64,000 bases of DNA from Areca catechu (GCA_021397845.1 CM038047.1:129500112-129564111); one strand, 5' to 3'. Numbered from the stretch's first letter, positions 21,568-32,660 are shown. Program-made: numbers and translations. Notes: generated from the letters alone by a model not told the origin.

Positions 21568-24322
21568 TGTTGACTCTGGTCTTGATTTTGATGATTGACA
21601 AAATGTTTAAGTATATATGAGTACTAATTATGTTTTAAGTGTATTTTTCAGATCTTAGTACTCATCCATGTTGAATGAAGAAATGCTTGTATTTCAGTTG
21701 AAAAAGTTCTTAATTAATGGAAAATCAAGTATATGGACTTTGGAATTAATATGGAAGGACTTGAAGAGGTTAAAATTTCAATTTGAAGATGTTTTAGCAA
21801 TGGCACAGGCAAGTGTCTACACTTGGAAATGAAGTGTCGACACCTGAGGAACAAGTGTCGACACTTGAAGAGTGAAGTGTCGACTCAAGGCCTGAGACAA
21901 CAAAAGAAAAAATCAGAAAGCTTTTTCAGTGAAGTGTCGACACCTGAGACCTGAAGTGTCGACACTTGAACCTAAAGTGTCGACACCTGAAGGTGAAGTG
22001 TCGACACTTGAACAGTAACGGCTAGTTTTCTGGGCTGCAGAACTTCTCCAACTTGCTTCCAAACGGTCATATTTTCCTCCCTAATGGCTATAAACGGCCA
22101 TTAAAATGTTGGGAGGCTATATAAACATCAAAAATCAATTGGGGAAGTGATCCTTTGGTGAGATTTTTGAATATTCTTCAAGGATTCAAGAGTTGAGTGG
22201 TTCAAGCCTTCAAGCTTCCAAGTTTAAAAGAAAGCATCCAAAGTTCACATCCTCAAGCATCAATCAAAGGCTTCATCAATGGTGGGGACACCTGAGGCAC
22301 CAGAATAAGACAGAGGCTTTTTCAATCCTCTGTAATTGATCAATAATTAATGAGTCCATCTGTAATAAGGGCTTAGCTCATCTAAGTCCATTTTAGTTGT
22401 TATTTGAGTATTTTTAGTTATTATTTCAGTTCTGTACTAGTCAGCTCATGTTGAGCTAGTTCGTCCAATGCTAGTCAGCTCATGTTGAGCTAATTTTTTT
22501 TTTTGAGTCCTGTCCAAGCATACTGAGACTCAAGACTATATCATACAAGTGAAGACCAAGTCCAACTAGATTGAAGACATGGAAGTATAGCACAAGTCCA
22601 ACCCAGCTTGAAGATTTGAAGTCCCCAGGAGGAAAATTCAGAAAATCCTGATTTCTGCAGATGCCCTCCAGATGCCCAGATTCCCTTCCAGATGCCAAAG
22701 TATATTCATAGATAGGCATCCATGATTCCAGAGGTCCATCTGCATCCTAGCCCAAGAAATCAAGCCCAGGTGCCAAGCCCAAGCCCCTAAGAAGCAAGAT
22801 ACCAGGGAATATTCCTGCTACCTGGCTACCAGGCCACCCCACTTCCAGAGGCCCAAACCCATGCACCCGAGCCCCTTTGGGCCGGCCTTTTGCTGCTCCT
22901 AGAAGCCCAACACGCCCCCCTAGGCATCCTTGGAGTCTTGACCAAGTCAAGAAAATTTTTTAGGGATTTTTCTACCTAATATTTCCTTATTTTCTAGCTA
23001 GGGTTTTGAGAGGGAAATGATTCTTATGTAAAGACTTATGTACCCTTACTTGGAGCCCAAGGTTAAGGGTCTATTTAAAGGACCCTAGCCTCTTGTATGA
23101 GGAGAATTTTTGATGAATGAAAACCTCGAGTTCTTCTATTGAGTAGTGTGATACCCTGCTGTGTGCATAAAGGGGTTTGTGAGAGTTCTTCTTCCCGGTG
23201 TTTGCAATCATCTTCCTGCTGCCAACAACCCTCCAGATCCCTGGACGCCCACTCCAAAAGAAGCCTTCCCTTGCTGTTTTTACTTTGTTTTCTTGTTCCT
23301 TTGTGATCTTTCTAACCCCTGACAGGTCGTTTGCAGGTCCCTGAGTTCCTACACCAACGACTCCAGCCAAGCCTCAATCGGATCACCGAGCAGAAAGCCG
23401 GGTATCCGCGGGTCTTTGGCTCGATTTTCCAGGCCGCATCCGTCGAGGAACGAGAGACCCCTTCACTGTGATCTTCACAGACATTGTCAGGTACACCCTC
23501 TACCTCCAGTAGTTTTATTGTAGGAACTTGCCCTAACCGAGGCTCCTCAGCCCCGGCGGTCCTTCTTTGCTACTTTTCTAGGTCCTAATCTGCATGCTGA
23601 TCTTCAAAAATCATACAAAATTCCCTACAAATAATTTTGATCTAAAATTTAGGAATTAATCACCTAACTCAACATGTAAACATACAAAAAAAATTGCATG
23701 CATTTTAGTTCCGCATCAATCAACTTGAAGACGAGATCTTCTTCAACTCTCAACGGGCTTCAAAGAGATATTTGCTTTATTTTAGAAAGCTTTTATTGTA
23801 TTATTTTATACTTGCTCTTACATTATTTTACTTGAGGTTTTGGTGAGCCTTGGAAAATCAAAGAGGTTTTGGTAAGCCTTGAAAACCAAAGTGGTTGTTG
23901 GTGAGCCTTAAAACCATCTAGGGTTTTACTTGTGAGCCCGAAGCCAAAACAAGTTGATTAGGTTCTTGGTTATCCGGTAAAACCAAGGGTGGTTGTTGGT
24001 GAGCCTTGAAACCAACTAGGGTTTGACTTGTAAGCCCGAACAAAACAAGTTGTAAAGGTTGTTGGTGAGCCTAAGTTAAAAACCAAACTTAGTGAAATTT
24101 CCAAGGATTCTTGGGGAGTGGATATAGGTGCTTGGTTGGCACCGAACACTATAAACCCTTGTGTTTGTGTGATTGCTCTTTCCTCTCGTATTCTTTAATT
24201 AATTGCTATCATCTTGCATCTATTTATTATTGCTCACAAGCACCACTAGACCTTCACTTTATTGTGTTAAATTTTAAAGACCCAATTCACCCCCCCTCTT
24301 GGGCTGCTTACGTGGGCCTTCA
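21568..24322 (+). repeat. Cop3 3' LTR, interrupted
   Basis: A copy of 17453-18767, split at 22279 by LTR-S (22280-23718). Minus the insertion and duplicated bases it is about 1311 bp. The palindrome array starts at 21813, 21834, 21855, 21877, 21934, 21956, 21977 and 21998. Confidence 0.94.
22280..23718 (+). mobile_element. LTR-S: solo LTR of a chromodomain-Gypsy relative
   Basis: A 1439-bp segment with TG...CA ends (TGGTGGGGACACC to CCGCATCA) and TSD ATCAA at 22275-22279 and 23719-23723. No internal region follows, so it is a solo LTR, probably left by LTR-LTR recombination. Its start resembles LTR-E1/E2 and the LTRs of Chr1/Chr2, including the arginine-rich tail codons. A TATA-like CTATTTAAAGGACC is at about 23071 and recurs in LTR-E. 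Confidence 0.9.
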
Positions 24323-24542
24323 CCATTGCTCAAGCTAAGGAGCCTAAAGCTCATCACCGCACCAAGCACATACTGCGGCACAACCACCTCGTGCGAGAGA
24401 TCGTGGAACGAGGTGACATCAATCTTCTAAAGATCGATGGAAAAGAAAATCTGGCCGACCCTTCACTAAAGCCCTCAGAATAAAAGAGTTCGACTATTGT
24501 AAATGGGAAATGGGTATTAGATACTCTTTTGATTGGCTTTAG
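24323..24542 (+). pseudogene. Cop1 RNase H, C-terminal part
   Basis: Directly after Cop3 the Copia RNase H C-terminus continues (AQAKEPKAHHRTKHILRHNH, then LVREIVERGDINL and KENLADP). A one-base shift near 24462 separates it from the final FTKALRIKEFDYCKWEMG segment, which ends in TAG at 24540-24542, 12 bp before the LTR. This continuity confirms that Cop2 and Cop3 are insertions into one older element. Confidence 0.92.
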
Positions 24543-24554
24543 TACAAGTGGAGT

Positions 24555-26896
24555 TGTTGGGAATTGTGTCCCAAAGCCAATCGCCTAGGTTGTAGGCGGT
24601 TGAGCTAAGTATGTACTCTTTCTTTGAATTAATAAAATATTTTTTGGCAACTCATCACATATTTTCCTGTAATGAACTCTTTCCATGTGATGAAGTCCTT
24701 AGGACTACACTGACTTCGATACAGAGAAGATGTATCGAGTAGTCCTTAAACCCTGTTCACAACTAAAGGATACATTGTACTGGACGGCAATGTATCAAGT
24801 ATAGGTTGTTGTGGTTCACATCGTTTGGTTGTCTTCTTGACCAAAGGAGTGTGGTGACACTGATGTGATATGCAAGTGGGATATGTGATATCTCATTAAA
24901 CGTGACTCCATGCAGCCCCTTTCTGCCAAAGGGATACTCACGATTGGATATGGGTATATGTGTCCCTCCGACCTGAGGTCATCATGGTAGCTTGCAAGCA
25001 ACTCCCTGTGCTTTGGTGCCAGACTACCTGGATTTCTAATCCGGTGATGAAAGATTTCTGGGTACAGGCAAGTACTCGTGGAGTAGTGATGGACCAAGAT
25101 GGAATTGACCTGTCCAAACAGTTTGGATTGAATGTCTCGTAGTGTCTCAATTTAGCAAATCCTCAGCCGGGGTAGTCCTAGTGAGGAGTCACTGGACTTG
25201 TTAGGTTGAGACATGTTGTGGACTGACTTAGTAAGGGTTGGCAGTCTAACCCTAAGTAGTCCTGAGCATTGGAGGTCAAGGGATGAATTATACGGTAACC
25301 ATATGCCAGAGGTTCAATAGATTGCTCTCGCATCTTCGACCTATCCGGACGCCGGGACCCATTGCTAGATGGTTTCCTGTGCTGGTACTGGAATTGTTCC
25401 AGTGCTACCGTTTAGGTTCGAACCTATGAGGTCACACGCCACAGAGGATTACTCCCTGATCCGGGCACCGATTACGATTGAGAATCGTCTCGATTTTATG
25501 GTCACGGTTCTTGTTTGAGCACATATTTCTTTTCCTTGGTTTTTGCCTAACCTGGCTCTGTATGTGTCAACCAAAATTGTTCCTGGCTGACCAGGACTAG
25601 ACCAGGATTTTAATGAATCAATTTTGAACTGATTCGGTGCTCGTTTCAGTCTTCAATTGGTTGTGAACCAATTTATACCCTTGAACCGGTTTTGAACCAT
25701 TTTGGATTGGGTTGGAAAATCCCTGAACTAGTTTTGAACCGGTGGGATTGATTGGACCGGTTTTGAAATGGCATTTTATTCCAGCGTGACCGTTTACACG
25801 GTCATTCGCTGGATAAAGAGACCAAACTAGCGTTGCTGGGCGTCTCCTCCTCTCCTTCCACCCGCTGCCATTCCTCTCCTTTATTCCTTGGTTTATTACT
25901 AATTTTTTTTGAAAACCGCTGCTCTTTGATCGGCTCTCTCCCTGCCTCTCCCTCTTCCCCTTGCTGCCAATATATTAGGCTTTTCCTCTGTTCTTCCGAG
26001 TAGAGGTTGAGGTTTTGTTTTTGGGCTGAGAGTTTCATTGTTGTGTAAGCTCTTTGGTTTGATAGCAGTGAAGAGAAAACCATAGAGAGATCAGAGAGGA
26101 CGATAGATCCCTCTGGGAAGCTTGTTTGCTGGGTGCTTTTGTGTGGGAGGAAAAGATCTTGTGTGTGCTCACGGTAGTGAACAAGAACAGATACTCTGTT
26201 TTTATTTGCTGCTTCCACCGTGATCCTTTGTTCCTTCCAGTGGCTAGCACCACTCGTGAGGGAGGTTCAGGGATCCCCCGGTGTGTCTCCCCTCTAGAGG
26301 GTGTTCCATTCAACTCCTGAGAGAAACCTGATCGGACTTCAATTGCTGCTATTGTTCCGAATCAAGGAATGCTCTGTTTTTATTTTCTGTAGCGCTGATT
26401 TTCTGCAGCTCTTCAAGGACTATTTGCCGGATTTTTCTTCTCCATTGCTATTGAAGATCGAAGGAGGTTTTCCTCCCTTGCTGCTGCTCCGTGTTGGGAG
26501 AAGAACGGGCCACCAAATCGTTCATTAGGCTGCTGGTTGGAAGCCAACGAACGTGGCAATCTAACGTCTCAAGGTTGAAGTCGACTGGAATAAGTTTATC
26601 CCACTTATTCCAGCCTATTCCAGATTTGTTCCAGGTCTATTCCAAGTGGAATAAAGGTATGGAAAATTTTTATTTAAATCATGCATAATTAGATCTATTT
26701 GTTAATTTATTTTACAAATATTATATGCCTTGTTACATTCCTATTTTTTGATACATGCAACTTGAATAGATTAAGTTCTGGGCGGAGCAATTTTCTGCTG
26801 CGCGATTTTTAAAATGTTTTAAAATCCATGTGCTCTCGTGCCCTATTTGCATGCATTGTGTAGGTTTATGTCAAACCACCTGCACCCTAACTTTCA
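24555..26896 (+). repeat. Cop1 3' LTR (complete, 2342 bp)
   Basis: It starts TGTTGGGAATTG and ends TTTCA. Its last 1369 bases match the 5' LTR at the window start. It is long for a Copia LTR. The final bases abut a 117-bp tandem array in which the element appears to have landed. Confidence 0.94.
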
Positions 26897-27800
26897 CGAG
26901 GTCGAGCTCAATGCTCACCCGCCAATGTGGAGCCTCTCCGAGCGCGCGCTCTCTAGACCGGGTCCGTCTTCTGCCCTCCAGAGCGAGACCCTCGGAGGTT
27001 AATGCCCTGTGGTCGAGGTCGAGCTTATTGCTCACCCGCCAATATGGAGCCTTTCCAAGCGTGCGCCCTTTGGATCGGGTTCGTCTTTTGCCCTCCAGAG
27101 CGAGACCCTCGGAGGTTAGTGCCCTGTGGTCGAGGTCGAGCTTAGCACTCACCCACCAATGTGGAGCCTCTCCGAGCGCACGCCCTCTGGACCGGGTCCA
27201 TCTTCTGCCCTCCAGAGCGAGACCCTCGGAGGTTAGTGCCCTGTGGTAGAGGTCGAGCTCAGCACTCACCCGCCAATGTGGAGCCTCTCCGAGCATGCGC
27301 CCTCTGGACCGGGTCCGTCTTCTGCCCTCCAAAGCGAGACACTCGGAGGTTAGTGCCCTGTGGTTGAGGTCGAGCTCATCGCTCACCCGCCAATGTGGAG
27401 CATCTCCGAGCGCGCGCCCTCTGGACCGGGTCTGTCTTTTACCCTTCAGAGCAAGACCCTCGAAGGTTAGTGCCCTGTGGTCGAGGTCGAGCTCAGTACT
27501 CACCCGCCAATGAAGAGCCTCTCCGAGCGTGCGCCCTCTGGACCGGGTCCGTCTTCTGCCCTCCAGAGTTAGACCCTCGGAGGTTAGTATCCTGTGGTCG
27601 AGGTCGAGCTCAGTGCTCACCCGCCAATATGGAGCCTCTTCGAGTGTGCACCCTCTGGACCGGGTCCGTCTTCTGCCCTCTAAGTGAGACCCTCGAGGTT
27701 AGTGCCCTGTGGTCGGAGTCAAGCTCAACGCTTACCCGCCAATATGGAGCCTCTCCGAGCACGCGCCCTCTGGACCGGGCCCGCTCTTTGCCTCCCTCCA
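26897..27800 (+). repeat. 117-bp tandem array, about 7.8 copies
   Basis: CGAGGTCGAGCT recurs at 26897, 27014, 27131, 27248, 27365, 27482, 27599 and (diverged) 27716, exactly 117 bp apart. GC-rich. Since 117 is 39 codons, long ORFs stay open on both strands (for example 26871-27620 minus, 27395-27844 plus). They have no domain and are repeat artefacts. The array begins at the last base of Cop1. Confidence 0.96.
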
Positions 27801-28258
27801 CCAAGATAAAGCTTTCAAGGCTCTGTATTCAAGCCAGAAGTTAGTCAATCTTCTTCATAAAACAAAGCTGAGGCCAAACTTCCTAATGAAGCCGAGCTTC
27901 TCACCAAAGTCAAGCCCTTTGATGAGACCAAGCTCCCTGCTAAGATCACACTCCTGTTAGAGATGAGGAAGACTAATCCCTACTATGGCTGGGGAAGGCA
28001 ACGAACGAAGCATGATTCCCGAAAGGAAGAAGCAGTGAAGGCCCAGTCACTTCACCCACATCATGCAAAACTTTGGAGTAGGATTTTGCCCTCCACACTA
28101 TGCGAACATGATGCAAAGGGTGGTCCTGTTCCTCCATGCAACATGGGCAGTACAAAACTAATAAAAGCATGATCGTCACCAACATCATTAAACATTCTCG
28201 ACCGTTGAGATGTGCAAGGCCAACCACCATAGAAAGCTTCGGAGGCCTAACCATTCAC
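27801..28258. other. Unassigned sequence
   Basis: No gene or recognisable domain. Short AAGC-rich phrases of the type GCCGAGCTTC/CCAAGCTCC occur near 27890-27940, like those at 28400-28500. Confidence 0.5.
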
Positions 28259-28720
28259 GGACCTCCTAGCATGGCGAACCAGCAGCTCTGCCACCTCACG
28301 AAGGATGTAAGAATCCCTCCTCAATAATTAAAGTTCCTCTCTGGTGCAACTTTGTTCTTCACCAACACAGGAACTCACCCGTCCGACTCCAAGTCCAGCG
28401 AAGTTAAGAGCTGAAGTCATGCTCCTCAGCTCAGCCAAGCTGAAATCCAATAAAGCCGAGCTGAAGTCATGCCTCTTGATTCAGCCGAGCTGAAGCCAAG
28501 CTCTTCATTGAACCCCGCATCTACCTCCTGACCATAGTCCGGAGATGTCCATGGGTAGCTCTGAAGGTCCAACCATTTGTGGCTCGCCTCTTAGCATGCC
28601 AAACAGCTCTGCCACCTCACAAAAGATGTAAGAATCCCTCCTCAAAAATTAAAGTTCATCTTTGGTGCAACTTTGCTCTTCATCATTACAGGAGCTCATC
28701 TGTCCGACTCTGAGTCTGAC
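28259..28720 (+). repeat. Direct repeat of about 125 bp, copies about 320 bp apart
   Basis: CCTAGCATGG... through GATGTAAGAATCCCTCCTCA to the GTCCGACTC segment at 28265-28388 recurs with about 10% differences at 28591-28710. The DNA between has AGCTGAAGTCATGC phrases. Non-coding. Confidence 0.8.
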
Positions 28721-28839
28721 GAAGGAAGCCCAGATCACAGTTCCGGCATAACGGAACCCAGTTCCGGTACAAAATCCCAGAGAATAGCTCGGTAGGTCAT
28801 GCAAGGCTCAACTCCAACTTGCGACCCCGGGGTTCAGTT

Positions 28840-29190
28840 CGGAAGTTCACGTGGAACCTGGTTCCGAAGTGAAGTCCCGGACTTCAGTCTGAAAGGTGGC
28901 GCGGAACCCAGTTCCCCCATGTGATCTTGGACTTTAGTCTGGAAGGTGGCGCAGAAACCGATTCCCCCATGTGATCCTGGACTTCAGTCTGGAAGGTGGA
29001 GCGGAACCCGATTCCCCTACATGATCCTGGACTTCAGTCTGGAAGGTGGGGCGGAACCCGATTCCCCCACGTGATCCCGGACTTCAGTCTGGAAGGTGGC
29101 GCGGAACCCGATTCTCCCACGTGATCCGGACTTCAGTCTGGAAGATGCCTCGGAACCTAGTTCCAGCATGAAGGCCCAGACTTTAGTCCA
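28840..29190 (+). repeat. 50-bp tandem array, about 7 copies
   Basis: ACTTCAGTCT recurs at 28880, 28931, 28981, 29031, 29081, 29130 and (diverged) 29180. Each unit holds GGCGCGGAACCCGATTCCCC-like sequence. Non-coding. Confidence 0.93.
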
Positions 29191-29199
29191 CATGTTATC

Positions 29200-29760
29200 T
29201 CTTGAGTTCCTCCGCCAAGATGGCTCCCTCGAGGTCGAGCGTGGCTCCCTCGAGGTCGAGCATCTCGCCTGAGTCGAACTCCTGCTCTTTCAATTCCTCC
29301 ACTAGAATGGCTCCCCCGAGGTCGAGCATGGTTCCCCCGAGGTCGAGCATTTGGATGGAGTAAATTTCTTTCTCCTACTTCTTGGGCTTGTTTAGCAACT
29401 TCCATAACTTCAGCAAGGTTCTGTCGGATACTTTGAGCTCGGCCATGATGATCATATACCCAGTCATGTATGTGTGCACCCAAGTTGTGCACCTCCCAAC
29501 TTTTCCTCCAAGTCACCACCTTCTATCTGGTCAAAGAGGAGTCTGACTGAAGTACTTGCACCATCATAATGCAACTAACTCAAGGTAAAAACACCTACAG
29601 GCAAGTAAGCTCAAAAAACAACACCTTCTAAGTTGTGTTGTAGGACGTCCCCTGTTCGTGAAAAGGTCAGCCAGACTTGATGCCTTCACCTAGGCCTTCA
29701 AAGACCAACAGCTAACCTTTAGTAAGTTTAATTTCATTTAGCGACTAACTTCTTGCAGTT
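29200..29760. other. Short CGAGGTCGAGC repeats and unassigned sequence
   Basis: The phrase GGCTCCCTCGAGGTCGAGC occurs in two pairs, at 29221-29262 and 29308-29350, echoing the core of the 117-bp array. From 29360 to 29758 I see no gene or clear repeat. Confidence 0.6.
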
Positions 29761-29770
29761 GGTATAGAGC
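29759..29770 (+). promoter_or_regulatory. Isolated PBS-like site
   Basis: TTGGTATAGAGC differs by one missing base from the initiator-tRNA PBS and follows TTCTTGCA, a possible LTR end. No gag or pol follows. It may mark a decayed or non-coding LTR element in this block; this is weak evidence. Confidence 0.35.
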
Positions 29771-29879
29771 CCGCTAAGGTGCAGAGCCGAATGGATGATA
29801 ATACTTCCTTTATCCAAAACGAAGATGTTTTGGACTCAGGGAGTGGGGGCATCTGTTATAGTAGTAAACAAGATCCATT

Positions 29880-31060
29880 CAGCCCTGACACGCATCCTCC
29901 TTGGAGGCTGGCGTGGCAACGTACTTCTCCACCTCAGCCCCAGCTCGGCCACATAATCCGCCACCTCGATCAGGTACTTCTCCACCTCGGCCTCACCTCG
30001 ATCCCACTTCGGCCACGTGGCGGTTCAACTCAGCTCGGCTAGGCCCCACCTTGGCCAGGTGCTTCTCCACCTCAGCCTCACTTCGGCCATGAGAAGTCCA
30101 ACTTCGGTAGTTCAGTTCAGCTCGGCAGCTCTGCCCATGCTGGTCCAGCTCGGCAAGCCCGCGTGGAGCTCTTCCGCCCATGAGCTCCGCCCGTGGTAGC
30201 CTGATCCAGCTCGGCTCGGATCCACATCGGTGATGAACTTAAGCACCTCGGCCCCAGCTAGGCCACATACTCCGCCACCTCGGCCAGGTACTTCTCCACC
30301 TCGGCCTCACCTCGGCCGTTCACCTCGGCACCTCAGCCCGTGCCGGTCCAACTCAGCAAGCCCGCGCAGAGCTCTTCCACCCATGAGCTCCGCCCATGGC
30401 AGCCTAGATCCAGCTCGGCTTGGCCTTACCGCGGCGATGAACCTCAGCACCTTGGCCTCAGCTCGGCCACATACTCCGCCACCTCGGCCAGGTACTTCTC
30501 CACCTCGGCATCACCTCGGCACCTCGGCCCGTGCCGGTCAAGCTCAGCAAGCCCGTGCGGAGCTCTTTTGCCCGTGAGCTCTGCCCGTGGCAGCCTGGAT
30601 CCAGTTCAGCTCGGTACGTCGGCAATTGCTCCAGTCCAGCTCGGCACGTATGCGCACTCCACCCGTGGCTCTGCCCGCGTGGAGCCCCTCTGCCCGAGGG
30701 ACGTCCGCGTGCTCCGCCATGTCTGGCTCCGCCAGCAATTTCCAGTCTAGCCCGGCATGCCCCCGCAGGCATTGGTCCGGCGCGACCCCGGCTCAGCCCG
30801 CCTGGTGCACACCCACCGTCAACCTGGGCCCCGCTACAATCCGGCTCCGCCCGGTGTCCGCTGCGAGCAACCCAGTGCTATGCTCTAGCAGGTTCCACAT
30901 GCAAAGATATGACGTGCCTCGATCTGTGCATGAGGCCTCTAATCGGTCCATGCGTGCAGGGACTTTGCATGCCTCGCGCCGCGCACCTCGAATCATGCAT
31001 TGGAGGACCTTCACCTGCATCGTCTCGATCTGCATGCCACATGCCATCTAACATCTTTTC
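29880..31060 (+). repeat. GC-rich CTCGGCCACCTCGGCC repeat region
   Basis: CCACATAMTCCGCCACCTCG occurs at 29949, 30263 and 30467; the last two units are 204 bp apart and align over most of their length. Other phrases (GCCGGTCCAACTCAGCAAGC, CCCATGAGCTCCGCCC) repeat in the same order. Several ORFs on both strands are Pro/Ser/Arg-rich low-complexity translations, not genes. From 30640 the repeat fades into GC-rich unique sequence. Confidence 0.75.
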
Positions 31061-31720
31061 AGGTATGCTCCTCAAAGTACAGGTACGATGGTGGTACTAT
31101 ACATAAAATCACCATCCCTAGAGTGCCTTCTACAAGGAGGGCTATATCAAAGCCCCTAGGACACTGTTTACATTAATTAGGAAGGCGTGCCCCATCCAAG
31201 GCACTGTATCCCTTCACCAACCTCTTGAACTACTTGGAAGGAGAAGGTTGACCAACCTATCTAAGCCTCCTAGGCCTGCAGAAGCCTCACAGGCCTATGC
31301 CAAGAAGAATGCGCCTCCCTGAACACCAAGAGCCGCTCGTCTACATAAGAGTAGGAGGAAGAGGTGAGGGGGGGTAAGAGATAATACACTCTCTTCATTC
31401 TTACATTATCTATCACCCTCTGGCAGCAGAGAGTCCCCCAAGCTCTCCGTCTCAGAGGTCCCTTATTTCCTTCGATTGTCCCACTTACTTGATCGTCGGA
31501 GTGTCTTTGCCGGAATCCCCGGTGCAGGTCTCCCCTGTTTTGCAGGTATCACCCAACGAAGGGACAATAAGGAGGAAGATTACTCATCACCGGAGAGGCC
31601 CACAGGAGAACCACCACAATACCAAGCCCTTTGCATCCCAACTACGACTATGTTCCCCTTGATCGTCTCCGACCAACGAGCCCGGTGATGCTGGCACGGA
31701 GCCCACTCACCTAGTCCATG
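31061..31720 (+). other. LTR-like 3' end without internal region
   Basis: The stretch has the layout of a Tat-type LTR end: a TATA-like GGCTATATCAAAGCCCC (about 31140), then CGGAGTGTCTTTGCCGGAATC...GGTGCAGGT (about 31497-31530), matching in style GGAGTGTCCCCCACCGGAAC (35821) in the Tat1 LTR. No PBS or gag follows. A fragment of an old LTR is likely. Confidence 0.45.
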
Positions 31721-31786
31721 TAAGAGCTACTGGCCACGGCAATCTAGGCGGCAATAGCACCCATTGATGCAGCACAACCAGCAGAA

Positions 31787-32044
31787 GCACCCCATGTTAA
31801 AATAATATACTATAATATAAATAATAATATATATTACATATTATATATTATAATATATATTATATTATAGTATATTATATATTACTTATAAAATATATAT
31901 TATACTATCGTATATAATATATTATTACTATACATTATAATATAATATTTATAATATATAGTATATTATATATTATAGTATATAAGTAATAATATATATT
32001 ATTATTATTATTCATATTATAGTATATTATTTTAACATGGGGTG
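31787..32044. repeat. AT-rich giant hairpin (MITE-like)
   Basis: The left arm from GCACCCCATGTTAAAATAAT is mirrored by ATTATTTTAACATGGGGTG at the right end. The arms pair over at least 35 bp almost perfectly, and the centre is about 190 bp of A+T only. Diverged inverted similarity seems to extend outward on both sides (about 31740-31786 against 32045-32075). No TSD could be settled. It could be a MITE or a palindrome grown from an AT microsatellite. Confidence 0.8.
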
Positions 32045-32660
32045 TTCTTGCCGTTCGTGCTACATTGACGGGCACTACATGCGGTAGAGCCGCACACCAC
32101 CATGGCGATCGGACTAGTTGTGCTGTGCGATCAATGGGAACGCCCCAACAGTAGATCGGACAACTACACGTGTATAAGACTGGATATCACTGATGCACCG
32201 GGTGGTAGCTGCCATCCCGATGGCCTTCGTTAGCCTTGCCGCACCGATGGGCACCGCATGCAGTGGAGCCACTTATCTCAGTGGCGACTGGACTTGTTGC
32301 ACGATGCAACCATTAGGAATGCCCCCATGGCACGACTGGGGTAGCTGCACATGTGCAAGGTTAGATACCACTGATGTGGCGGGTGGTAGTTGTCATCTCA
32401 ATGGTCTCCATCAACCTTGCTGCACTGATGGATGCCACGTGCAGTGGAGCTATGTGCCGTCCTAATTGCCAGATCCATCATGCGATGCAATCTGATCTCG
32501 AGTGACATAGGCGAGCGGATGCTTGTCATTCCTCGAGCTTGCACCGACATTGCTATGCTTGCACCCCCTCGCCTCTGGCCTCGTTGCTCGACGAACACCT
32601 TATCTTGTCGCATCACACCAACTACACTCAATGCAATGCTATGGCCGATGCACGTAGATC
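32045..32660 (+). repeat. Diverged tandem units of about 182 bp
   Basis: GCCTTGCCGCACCGATGGGC...GCAGTGGAGC (from about 32232) recurs at about 32416 as CCTTGCTGCACTGATGG...GCAGTGGAGC. An older copy is near 32048. After 32480 the similarity ends; the rest to 32656 is unassigned. No coding evidence. Confidence 0.7.

Larger units (their letters stand above)
17453..24322 (+). mobile_element. Cop3: internally reduced SIRE-like Copia element
   Basis: LTRs are 17453-18767 and 21568-24322 (the latter with a later insertion), with TG...CA ends and TSD CCATT at 17448-17452 and 24323-24327. The internal region is only 2.8 kb. It keeps gag, but protease to RNase H is reduced to fossil scraps and the env-like ORF is absent. 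LTR layout and the U5 end show it belongs to the same broad family as Cop2. Such a gag-only element would depend on enzymes of a relative. Confidence 0.93.
1..26896 (+). mobile_element. Cop1: Copia LTR retrotransposon, outermost of a nest
   Basis: The LTR segment at 1-1358 matches 25528-26896, so the element starts left of the window and ends at 26896. Between the LTRs lie a PBS, a long leader, gag, protease, integrase, RT and RNase H in Copia order. The frame is broken by stops and frameshifts and by insertion of Cop2 (6265-17106) and Cop3 (17453-24322). Without the insertions the internal part is about 5.5 kb. The gag N-terminus and the RNase H C-terminus resemble the Tork/Angela type of plant Copia; that lineage call is inference. 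The last five bases before the element lie outside the window; if CGAGG (26897-26901) is the target duplication it should recur there. Confidence 0.93.

Noticed and set aside
22747..23370. Minus-strand ORFs in LTR-S
   Set aside because: Solo LTR sequence; no domain and no counterpart frame in the related LTR-E copies.
26871..27844. Long ORFs on both strands (249 and 149 codons)
   Set aside because: They follow from the 117-bp repeat length (39 codons). The same peptide is repeated in register and has no known domain.
29901..31106. Pro/Arg/Ser-rich ORFs up to 191 codons on both strands
   Set aside because: Low-complexity translations of GC-rich tandem repeats, overlapping in several frames, without motif or codon bias.
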